From: Plazaster borealis
Lineage: Eukaryota > Echinodermata > Asteroidea > Forcipulatida > Labidiasteridae
Length of the DNA: 64,000 nucleotides
NCBI GenBank assembly: GCA_021014325.1
Contig: CM037467.1
Span: 2,046,001 to 2,110,000, forward strand
Reading direction: 5' to 3'
Below the pieces are notes generated by a model. The model saw only the letters and a program-made list of their open reading frames with translations. It did no database searches and had not been told where the DNA came from. A program made the position numbers and the translations under genes. Of this stretch, positions 35,002 through 47,100 are shown piece after piece. The stretch's first letter is position 1, and each line of letters opens with the position of its first letter.

Positions 35002-35124
35002 TCACCGTTTGCGTCTGCAGAGACGTTTGTGTTCTTTGTGCCAGTGGCCTTGTTGACAGTTGATGCTGCAGTAGGAGGTGTTCCAGCAGCAGTGATACAT
35101 GGCCTCTTGCTCACAGTTAATACA
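35002..35124 (-). CDS. ZMYND11: ZMYND11 last exon, MYND zinc finger
   Basis: The acceptor TTTACAG is followed directly by a phase-0 exon of 40 codons plus TGA. The frame starts [20 protein letters not shown] and ends CRRKR. Cys/His spacing (C-x2-C, C-x3-C, C-x3-C, H-x3-C) fits a MYND finger, which in the human protein binds PxLxP co-repressors. A longer open frame that overlaps this exon in another phase is not the real one. The C terminus ends at the same RRKR as human ZMYND11. Confidence 0.96.
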   Translation of the reverse strand, partial: CINCEQEAMYHCCWNTSYCSINCQQGHWHKEHKRLCRRKR

Positions 35125-38100
35125 CTGTAAACCAGAAAAATCATACAAACTATTGATGATATCGAGTAATAAATCACAAGGGAAACTGACTGGGTAAATT
35201 TTTAAATAATTTGGGTTGAAACAAAGACAAATTGACTAGAGCAGGATTGAACCAACGACCTCCAGATTAACCGGCGCTCTACCAACTGAGCTTTCTAGCT
35301 CTATGTTGGCGGTCTCCCTATTTTGTCAATATCTTTGTTCAGGGTGCCAGTCAGAAGCCATTCAACCTGTAACTGCTGTGTAGCCAGGGATCACACCCAA
35401 GTTTTCACGATACAACCTGGGAAGCGGCAGCCAAGGGATCACCTTAAGGGAATGTGACTCTTTTATTTCAAATATCGAGTAATAAACCACATGGGAAACT
35501 GACTGGGTAAATTATAAATAATTTGGGTTTGAACAAAGAAATAATGACTAGAGCGGGATTTTAACCAACACGCTCTGGATTAACGTGCCGGTGCTAGACC
35601 AACTGAGCTATCTAGCCCTATGTTGTCTGTCCCCCTATTTTTTGTCAATATCTTTGTAAACAATTTATGATGCTTGGTGTGCAAAGAGTTTTTGTGGGAA
35701 TCGTTTTTTTGGTTGTTTTGGTCAATAAAGGTAAGTATTTTTCAACATACAGGAATTGTAAGACATTACATCACATTGAAATCAAGGCCAATGTTTCGGT
35801 TGTCTTTACTTTTAATGCCATTTCAGTTCTGGAACTGCATGATTTTGGCATAGGGTGTCACATATGTTTCAAATCTTACCCATTGTCGTTTCTTAGTGAA
35901 GGAGATCTCCTCCTTATGTTTGGTCTTGAGTTTCTCTGTCTCCTCCTCCTTATCTTGTTGTGCTCTCTCCGCCGCCTCCTTCCTCTCTGCCTCCGCATCC
36001 ATCTTCAAGATGTCCTTCATGTTGGTCAATGCCTTCTCTTTCTCCTCCTTGAATTCTTCTTTTGCCTGAAAGAGAACATCACAACAGTTTGTGATGTCAA
36101 TGCAACAGGCTTTGCGTCTTGAGCTTTTTAAAGGCAAAGTATACCTTTGGTTTTTTTTAACCTTTCAATTGTTTTAATCCTATATAAAGGTACACATTAA
36201 AACGCACCTGTGATCATTTCCTTTCAAAGGTGGTAGCGTTTTTGAGATATTGCCGAAAATCTGGAGCGGTTATGTCCAAGCAGGAAGAATATTCCTTAAT
36301 TGGAATACACAATCTGAGAACCGTTTCATGCAGAAACGTTTCTCAGATTGAAATGTTTTTAGAATCCCTCTCTCTAAAATCACATCCCTTTGAAGGGAAT
36401 TGTTTCTCAAACTGTTATAAATCATGAACAGCTGTAGTGCTTCTTACCAAGTAGGTTTTTTATGGTCATTAATTTTTGAAGTAATTACCAAAAGTATACC
36501 CTCCCTTTAAAAAGTAGCCCACTGGGCTACTAAACTTGCCCCCAGGAAGTTTTAGTTGCCCAAATTTCAAACATGCATTTTAATAAATGTATCTTTAAGA
36601 TGTATTAATGGTAGCAATCACAACCAATTTAATGATCAAATGAAGTTACAATCACACACCCAAAAACAGATTAACACTATTTGAATTTTATTGTTGAGAA
36701 GTGGTGCTTACTAGTCCGTAGCAGCTTTTACTAGACAATGTATGCTGGGCTTCATCTTCATGTACTTGTTTCTCTGTAATTTTGTATGGTTTGTCTTGGT
36801 CAAATAAATAATAATAATAATAAATAATATACTTGGGAGATATACAGACCTTCTTGATTGCTTCTTTGACTGCCTTATCATGAACTTTCTGAAGCTCCTT
36901 CCGTTGCTGAGCCAGTTTCTCTTCCAGCAATGCATCAAACCTTTCTTGGCAGTTGCACTGTGTGGTGTTATCTTGAGTTTCCTCGTCTCGTTCGGGTACT
37001 TTGGGCAACTCGGGCATCTCCTGATGCTCTGGAATACTCACAGAGTTCCGCCTTTGCTGTAGGCGCAACAGAAAAACAAAAAATAAAGGTTGATTTTCTG
37101 TCTGAGAACACAATGAAAGATAATAGTCTACCAAAACTTTGTCACACGAGGTAATTTACAGGCAACCTCATAGAGGCAACCTTATAGAGGCAACCTCATT
37201 CTGGCAACCTCATCCAGGCAACCTCATCCAGGCAACCTCATCCAGGCAACCACCATGAAAAAAAAAAAGAGAATTTCAATTTACACAGGAACAGTCAGAC
37301 AGTAAGAAAAATGTCCCGTTCCACCAAAATGTTCCCGTTGCATAAAGTGCAGTTGGTTGCCTACAAGTTGTTTGGAGAAACTGCCTTGTCTGACAAGGTC
37401 CTTAGATATATAAATACAACATAAAAGTGTATTTACTTTTAGTTTTACCCTTTGTTTATAAAAATGCCATCTTTTTTATGATTCTCATAAGCATGAGCAT
37501 CTACAGTTTAAAAATTGTATGTGAGTATTGAATGTAAAATGGAATAACTAATGGCACCTGACTGCAATACACTAAATACCTTTTTAGTAGGAGGTGGTGT
37601 GACTGCATCTAGTGTTGCTGGATTAGGAGAAGACGGTGAACTGGCAGACAGCGACGGTTCCTGAAAGAGAGACAGATGAAGATCAGGAACATCAAATTCT
37701 GCAAGCTGTCTTAAATTATTTAATCCAATCCCTTAATTATCCATCAAAATCCAAAATATACATGTTGTTAGGGTAATGCTTTGCATAAACCAGGACCAAA
37801 TTTCTGCTTAAGCAGAAAATATTGCTTAAACATGTCTGCTAAGCAGAAATTAGCAGAATACCAGTCACAAGTGGTATGTATGATATTGTACTTTGGCTGG
37901 TAACCTTATTCTGGTAAGCAAAATTTGTTTGTGCTTAGCTACGCTTTGTGCCTTAGCAGCTCTATGAAATTGGGCCCAGGCGTACCATGAACCCCATGTA
38001 TGGAGTGACATTGGGCAATCCTTGGATACAACAGAAGTCAATGCATTCATGCTTTGTACAAAAGAGTTTGAAAGTTCACAAACTTGATATTTATCTTGGA

Positions 38101-41100
38101 TGTATGCAATAAAACTTGGCCGTTGAGATTTTTTGGGGCAGGGAACCCTCTCTCTCGAGAAAGAGAGAGATACAGCATTGTTGCACTAATGGGCAATGTT
38201 ACATAATAAAAACGAATTAAATTGTTGCTGTACCCGCTGCTAAAAATATACGATTCAAACTGCCTCAAGCTCCAGGGCAATCTCTGTGGTTTAGTGGTTA
38301 AGACATCTGCTCTAGAATGGCAAAGGTCGTGGGTTTGAGTAATATGCCCACGGACTTTTTTCACAGGAATCACGAAAGTACTGAGTATACAGTCTTTTAC
38401 ACACATCGGTGTATGGGTAAAACCAAAATGTCCACAAAATATGACCCTTTTGTGCAGACACATTTTGTTTACCTTTTTGACTGAGTTTTCGTCGACTGGG
38501 ACACCACCTGGCGATGCTTGACTCGTCGAAACAGAATGATCCTGTAAAAAATCAAACGGGTGAGATTGTATGAAAAAGAGACCAATTATGAAAATTGATT
38601 AACAATATTCTCTTTTTTGGAGATGAAGCTCTAAAAAAGAAATTGTTTGTTTGTCCATAGAGGGTCCTCCAAAGGTAGGGTCGGTAGGTCAATTTTGTTT
38701 TTTAAGTATGGATATTGTATTTGGGAATACAAACTCATTGGTATTAAAATATTAAAATATTAAGTTCGTACCGTACCACTTTCACTGCATTGAACTCTTT
38801 TATTAAATGTCTTTGAATAGTAAATTAATACTAACAATACTATTCAACTAACAAGATTTTATAGTCTCTTCCTGTTTCAACAAAATAACTCTTGTTGCTT
38901 TTTCATATTTTAAAAAAGTTCAAATGTTAAACTTTGTATTATAAGTTCTCATCTTATTTCTGGTCTTGTCAAACAAATTCTCTGGTCCAGTAAACTTTTT
39001 GAGTTAAAGCCCTGTGGTCATGTGGATTTACCTGCAAAATCGAGGCCTGACTTGCTATGATAAATATAATTTTTTTAAAATAAATATGAAAATTATCTCA
39101 CCTGCAATCTTGACTGCTTTGGCTCGACCTAAATAAAATAAAATAAATAAAAATCAACACAAAAAAAAGGTAAACATTTTTTGTTGTCAAATTCAGAAAA
39201 CATTAAAACATTCTTGTTAATACAGAAAAAGCATGTATTCCAAATGTTGGAAATGCATAATTATTTGAGGGGGTAGGTTTGTGGTATCACCGTGTGATAA
39301 ATCTCTTGAGTAGTGGTGGCTCCAGATGAATACAATTGTCAAAAAGTCAAGTACAAAACAGCTCATTCATTCTCCCTCTGTCACTCATTCTGGTCTACTC
39401 TCATCTAGAGCCCAAAAACTTTTTTAGCCTTTTTCCAAAAGAAGTTGGGGAAGGGGCGCGTCAAGGCATTTGCTACAGCTGCTCCTGGCTTGTGGAATTT
39501 GTTACCGCTGCACATAAAAACATCTAGTTCCTTAAAGGCACTGAACACGTTTGGAAATTGTCAAAGACCAGTGTTCTCACTTGGTGTATCCCAACATATG
39601 CATAAACTAACAAGCCTGTGAACATTTGGGCTCAATTGGTCATCGAAGTTGCAAGAAAATGATGAAAGAAAAAACACCCTTGTTGTACAAATTTGTGTGC
39701 TTTCAGATAGGAATAAAAACTTCTTGCAAGAAGTTTTTATTATTTTAGTGAGAAATTACCTCTTTCTCAAAAACTACGTTACTTCAGAGGGAGTCGTTTC
39801 CTACAATGTTTTATACTATCAACAGCTCTCCGTTGCTTGTTACCAAGTAAGTTTTTATGCTAATATTTGTTTTGAGTCATTACCAAATGTGTACGATACC
39901 TTTAAGTACTTTTAGATCTCCACTCAAATAAATCTCCACTCAAAACACATTTGAAGTCTCTAGACTTTTGTACGATAATTGTTCTGGGTCCTTTAACGTG
40001 CACTACATATGGGACCCAGGGCTAACTGTCCCATCCGAAGGACAAAGCAATAATGGTTACCTATCTTGCTTAGGGACACAAGTGTCAAGATCGAAACACA
40101 AACCCACACCCTGCTGATCATAAAAAATCAGAACTTCAGTCCTGTGCTCTTAACCCCTCGTCCACGACATGCCACATGTAAGCTTTATCACAAAGATTTT
40201 TTCATTTTTTTTGTTTTCAACTAATTGGTGTTCCTTGTTAGACCAGCTAGAGGATAGCCTCTATACAGGAACCTTGTTCTTGTAGGCAATCCTTCAGGCT
40301 CCAGCTGGTTCTATTTCCTTCTTCTCTATTTCAGTTGCTCCTGTTGTATCTTTTAATGTTTTTTCCCAATGTGCATTTGTACTTTTTATCTGCGAAATGA
40401 AGTAAATATATAAAATAAAATCAACAAAAAGATTTACCTCGCCAGCTTCGCTGAAGGTGCTTGATACCCTGTCTTCTTCCATGTCATCGTCTTGACTCGA
40501 CTCACTGTGATTCCTCTTCCTTGATGGCATCTCGTTTTCCGACTCATCACCATCCTTTCTGAAACGTTGACACAGAAAAATTTAAAATCAAACCTGAGCC
40601 GAAATTACTGCAGCTATGCACCGATAACACACCTTACCCCTTTAGAGACCATTCTTTTCTGTATAATCATCACCATACACACAGAGATGGTTTTGTTGTT
40701 GATTTAAAAAAAGAAAAAAGAGTAAGTGTCTAAAACAAATTCTGTAAATCAGAAATTTTGTTTTGTTTTTAGAAACATAGATACTATGTTAACATGAGAA
40801 CCATTTGAAAATGTCAATTTAGTTCATGACCTTTACTTTGACCCTTTTAGTTGAGTGGAAGTAGATCAGATCGTGCAGCCGTTTGCGGCCGCTATGGGCA
40901 TTTTGGTACAAGCCGTTTGTGGCCGCTGGTGTCTCTAAATGGTTATACATTGAAGTCATCTAGTCGCCATCTTAGAGGTAAAATGATGATGAAACGATTG
41001 AACGCACGGATCTGTACGTGCGGAGCACAGGATTGGCCGATGAACAACCTCCTTTTGAACTGTAGGCGAGGGCGCCCTAAGGTCTACAAATTTTGTTTTA

Positions 41101-44100
41101 GTACATACTGTTTAGGGCTCAACTGAAGAAGCCTGTGGACTGTTTTAAAAATAAAGAAGACAAAATAGGGAGACCATGAACATTAAGGCTGGATAGCTCA
41201 ATTGGGGGAGCGCCGGCATGATATATAGGCCGGCCATTTTTTTAGAACATAAGGGAACATTGGCAGCCTGTGTATGGATATTCAGTATGACGTTTCAGTA
41301 TTATGTTTCAGAGCGTCAGCGGCACTTAAGGGTAGAAGGTAAGGTAGCCTGCACAAGTCTAAAGTCAGTCTGGACGTAAGGGAACATTGGCGACCTGTGG
41401 ATGGATATTCAGCAGGACGGTTCAGAATGTTGGCAGCGCTCAAAGGGTTAATCTTGATATCACTGGTTCAAGTCCCGTAATAGTCAATTTTTGACTTTGT
41501 TCAACCCCATGTTCAAATAAAGAAGAGTAACTCACGATGAGTTGGAGTTCTGATACGTCTGTAACTCCTTCCAAGCTTTACGCCAGCCCTGGGTGGCTTT
41601 GATATTCAGCTTTGCATGACTCGTCTTGATGTCTCGTGTCTTCTCCTCGGGAATCCAAGCCCTGTATGATGAGAAATAATAATTAACCCTCCTACTGTTC
41701 GACCAATCAATATCATATCGTTTGAATGACAAACTATGCCAGCCTGCAATATGATATGTGGTAAATGCACCCTACACAGTACATAGTCAACCCTCCAACT
41801 GCCTGACCATTTAATATCCACTGTGATTTTGAATGATAAACTATGCCAGCCTGCATTAGGATATCATGAGGTGAATGCACCCTACACAGTACATAGTCAA
41901 CCCTCCTACTGTCTGACCATTAAATATCCATTGTGGTTTTGAATGATAAACTTTGCCAGCCTGCAATATGATATCATGAGGTAAATGCATCCTACACAGT
42001 ACATAGTCAACCCTCCTACTGCCTGACCATTCAATATAATTTACTGTGGGTTTTGGATGATAAACTATGCCAGCCTACAATAGGATATCATGAGGTGAAT
42101 GCACCCTACACAGTACATAGTCAACCCTCCTACTGTCTGACCATTCAATATCCATTGTGGTTTTGAATGATAAACTTTGCCAGCCTGCAATATGATATCA
42201 TGGTGAATGCATCCTACACAATACATAGTCAACCCTCCTACTGTCTGACCATTTGTTATCATCCACTGTGGTTTTGAATACGTATAAACTATGCCAACCT
42301 GCAATATGATATCATGGTGAATGCATCCAACACAGTACATAGTCAACCCTCCTACTGTCTGACCATTCAATCTCACCCACTGTAGTTTGGAATTATAGAT
42401 CAACTATGCCTAGAGTAGGGAGGGCCAATGGCCCAACGGATTTCTTTTAAACAACTCACCGTTGATGTCTACTCCCAAAGAATCTGACGTCAACATTGCC
42501 ATCGACTCTCTGTAGAACCTTAGCTGGCCAGAAGCCAAAGCCTTTCATCTGAGCCCATACAACCTCATGCATAGGATCCTAACAGGAAATCAAATATAAA
42601 CATTTTTCTTATTTGCTGAGATTTTAAGAGGAGCAGAGCTGCCAACATTTGCGTCTTGCAATCGGGGAGATTGTGTACAACAATCAGGGAGATACTTAGA
42701 ATTACGTTCAACATAAGGTGGGAAAAAGTTTCCATTATCAGGGAAATTTTCAAATTTGTTGATCAGAACATGGAAGGATTGGTTTGTTTCATCAGGAAAC
42801 TTTCTGCAGGATCAGGGAGAGTTGGCAGCTCTGCAATCAGGGAAATTTTGCACAACAATCAGGGAGATAGTTAGAATTACATTCAACATAATAGGGGAAA
42901 AAGGGTTCAAACAGGGGGAAAAGGGTTCATAATCAGGAAGATATTCTAATTTGTTCATCAGAACATGGAAAGATTGGTTTATTTTCAGGGAACTTTCTTA
43001 AGAATCAGGGAGAGTTGGCAGCTGTTATAGTGAACTTACACATGGCTTGCAGAACCAGCCCTGATCAGTGCGACTGTTTGACATCAGGTAGCAATCCTTG
43101 CACAGTTGTACCTCAGCGAGCTAGAAAGTAATCCAAAATCAAAACACTCCTTAGATCAAATAAGGGAATAAAAGAGTGGGGACGATGTCTTAAACGACAA
43201 CTTAATGTAAGAACTGCACATGGAGCCTCAAAAGTTGTTTAAAGCTTGTCTTTTATACTTGTTACTCACTGGGGGTCATGAAACTTTAAAAAGTTTTGTT
43301 CTTACATCATAGTTGCAGTCGTTGAGTGTGCGTTGACAGAGGTCGGTGCGTTCATTGGTCGGTCCGTAGTAAATAACAGACGTGTGAACCATCAACTCGG
43401 CATCAGACTGGAACTCTTCAATGCAACGATATTTCTTATCATCAACTTTCTGTTCAAGAAACAAAGTTTACACAATAACAATAACACCCAAAAGCTGGAT
43501 ACACCTGTAGGACATCACTTCAATCTTCCTTTTCATTTCTGACAGGATTTTACAGGGCATTGAGGCACTGGGTAACGACAAAGAGACTGTTCGTCTGAGT
43601 AGGGAGAAACTATGGATAAGGCCCCTCCAGACCATTCAACCCAAAGGACTGAACATCCAAGAAGAAAAGTGTTTAATGGAGTACTGTTTTCACATTTTGG
43701 GCTGGAGCTTCTGCCTGTCATTTATCTTTATTAGATAGAATGCAGAAGCATCAATTGTTAATCTTGTTGGTGAAGGGTTGGGATCAACATTACAACCTCT
43801 TTCCCGAGGCCGTAGGTCTGTATCCAGCCTCTGTCTTTTCTGCAGATATTTTCATGGTAAATGTGCCACCAGTGTGTGTATGACCTGGCTCCTCCTAACA
43901 GATTCAAATTTTTGGGTGAAAAATTACCTCCGTCTCTAAAACTACATTACTTCAAACATGGTCGTTTCTAACAATGTTTTATAATATCAACAGCTCTCCA
44001 GTGCTCTTTACCAAGTAAGTTTTTATGGTCATTAATTTTTGGAGTAATTACCAAAGGTATACCCTCCCTTTAATGGATCGGTCTACGATTGCGAAAGGAA

Positions 44101-47100
44101 ACCATCTAACGAACCTGCATGATTGTGGCAAGATCAACATGTCGGTAAACAAGATTGTAGTAGTTGGGAAGTGCGCTCATGTTTAACTTCTTGTGCAGAT
44201 CTCGAGCCTATAGAGTAGACAAACAAAGCAATCAGTTTTACAGACCTCCCAACATTCAGATTTCAGAAATCATACTTTCTAACAAAAGCTAAGGCCTACC
44301 TCAGCATTTTTCACCGATGTGTCAAAGTTGAACTCGAGCCGCCCGAGAATGTTTATCACAGTCGCGATATGCTTCTTGCATTTCTACCATGCCAGCGTGA
44401 TTCACACAAAAATCAACATTGCACAACGTAAAACCAAAAAAATCTGACTGTTTGCTGAACGTAAGTCAAGGCCATTCATCACTAAACTTCTACTTTAGCT
44501 AAGACTTCATAGTAGCTTTTTTGGTAGACATTTTGGCCAGCTTAAAACATTTAAATTGTAGAAGTACTACGCAGTGTCGTGTGTAACAGTTGACGTGGAG
44601 ATCCGTTGACATGTGGTTGTACATGAAATTTAAGCTACTTGTGTGTACACAGCGTTATGCAATACATAACTGCATGCAGAAGCCATGCTTGCACAGTTTT
44701 ATCACTGCGCCCACACTTCGTCTATTCATAGACTAGCTGCCAGTCTCTCCTTTGTCCTTCAGAGATTGAACATATTATAGTGAATGCGATTATGCGGAAC
44801 GCACCACCCGGGAACAACAGTCCACATAAGAATAGACTGTGTTAAGTCTCACCCTTATTACAGGGCCTACGGCTGCCATATGAAGCGCGAAAAGAAAGAA
44901 AAATTGGTTGAAAACAGCATTGTCAAAAATCGTACAAATGAAGAATAAAATCGTTAAAGCGTAAAAAGGGTGAAAAATCGTAAAAAGTACGCCAAAATTA
45001 TACATGTTTGGAGGTCTGGTTTCATTGGCAAGCCAGGGCCCAATTTCAGAGAGCTGCTTAAGTACAAAAAAGTAGCGAAGCACAACAAAATTATGCTTAC
45101 CAGAATAAGTTTACCAGCCAAGCTAGCATGTCACATGTAAAATTTGTGACTGGTATCCTGCTCATTTCTGCTTAGCAGACAATTGTTAGGCAATATTTTC
45201 TGCATTTATAAGCAGCCCTACGGAATTGAGCCCGATCTATTGGTTACAGGTGAATAACATTTCATAACATAACAAATCAAATTAAATTTATAAGGCGCTA
45301 TTCCATCATGATCATAGTGCATATAATAGAAATTAACATGGATAAAGTTGATTCTTAAGAGCTTCATGAATTAGAGATAAACTAACAGATTCCTAATGAC
45401 AGGAGGAAGATTGTTCGAAATCATTGGTACAACTACACTGAAAGCTTTTTGTCCCAGAACTTCGTTTGCACATGGAACATTCAAGGTCATGTGATGTTCC
45501 TTAATTTCTACGCTGCACACATACCTTGTCCTTCATACGATTCAAGACATGTTCCAGGAGTTTGTAGAGCATCGCCTTGGTGAGTTTCAGACCCGGTGAT
45601 TTGACAGACTGAAAAAAGCAAAATTAAAACAGGTGGTGATAAATACCACTGTGCTTAATGCATTTTTAACGTGTCCATCAAGCAGGGCTCGAAATTAACA
45701 CTGGACCGCAGGCCCGTGGCCAGTGATTTCAGAGTCGGGCAAGTAAACTGAGGACTGAACAAGCCCAGTGGTCTTGTGTTTTTAAATTGAATAATAATAC
45801 CTCACTGTGTAATATCTTTGTGAAAAAATTCTGACTATGAATCTGAAAAATATCTTTCAATATCTGTCGAGTATCAAAGTGCTCTTACCCATAAAACAAA
45901 TGAGATGGATATCCTCTTAAGCTTGTTCAACTTATTTGGATTCTGGTCTTGTGAAATAAATTCTGGTCCAGTAAAAGGTTTGAGCTACAAGCCCTGCGGT
46001 CTTGTGGATATTAATAATAATAATAATAACAAGTTCTTATATAGCGCATTTTACAATAAACGTCTCAATGCGCTTTACATTAGTGCCCTGGTCATTGGGC
46101 CAATAACATTCCTTTAACATTTCTCAGCTCCCTGGGGAGTATACAGCCCTGGGCAACAGTGGCGCTCCGAAGGCTTTTTCAAACACAATATCAACCTTTA
46201 CCCTCGCAGGTACCCATTTATACCCCTGGGTGAAGAGAAGCAATTATAGTTAAGTCTCTTGCTCAAGGACACAAAAGCCATGACCGGAATTCGAACCCAC
46301 AACCTGATGACTAACCACCAGAACTTGAATTCGATGCTCTTAACGGCTCGGCCACGACATCCTACAAATTCCCCCCAAATTCGAGCCCTGCATCAAGCCC
46401 CAGCCACTAATTTGAACAGGCCTTACCTTACAGATGGAGCACGTCCAGGAAGAACCAAGGTTGTCAAGATCCACCCCCTTAGTGACACACTCAGGGTGGT
46501 ACACACGATAACAAGACCCACAACACAGGACCTCCCCAGGGCCGTGACACTTACAGCAGTACCAATCGTGAGATTCATCCACCTAAACAACAGACAAAAT
46601 GCAAATTTATTCTACCTGGTGAAAAGAGCAATGTAAAAATAAATCTGCGAGGTTGAGCACGAGGGCCCCTTTTTCGAAGCTTCAGTTCCACAAGAAGCAT
46701 TTTTCTAACAGTTATCTTACTGTCTCTTACCGAGTCAATGTTGTTCTTAGTAATATATTGTTGTTTTTACTCTTTGATGTTTTACTCCATTGTGTTAACT
46801 TTTTATGATATTGTAGCTATTGAACATTTTATGGTGAAATGCGCACAATAAATGTGGTTTTATTATTATACATATTTCTGGCAATGAAACCAAGGATGCC
46901 CCATAAGTGAACTTTACCACTGTAATTCACAAGCCTGAAGAAACCTGTCAACAAGGGTGCTTGCTATGTGAACCAGAAACACCAGGCGTAACCCCTACTC
47001 TTCCACGATAAGTGTTCTTGGTTCTTTTACGTACACTACCAATTTGGCGTGTCGTGGCCGAGCGGATAAGAACACCGAACTCAAGCTCTGGTGTTTCTGA

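Noticed and set aside
34887..35177. Minus-strand frame of 96 codons containing [17 protein letters not shown]
   Set aside because: It is a shifted reading of the ZMYND11 MYND exon; the correct phase gives [13 protein letters not shown] and the conserved CRRKR end.
35667..36122. Plus-strand leucine-rich frame of 151 codons that looks like a membrane protein
   Set aside because: Its leucine runs are the complement of the Lys/Glu-rich ZMYND11 coiled-coil exon (35880-36065).
41688..42400. Possible CRISPR-like array (regular repeats)
   Set aside because: The whole 110-bp unit repeats with no unique spacers, and the genome is clearly animal.
46259..46636. Plus-strand frame of 125 codons
   Set aside because: It reads across a SINE and then the antisense of the ZMYND11 PHD exon.
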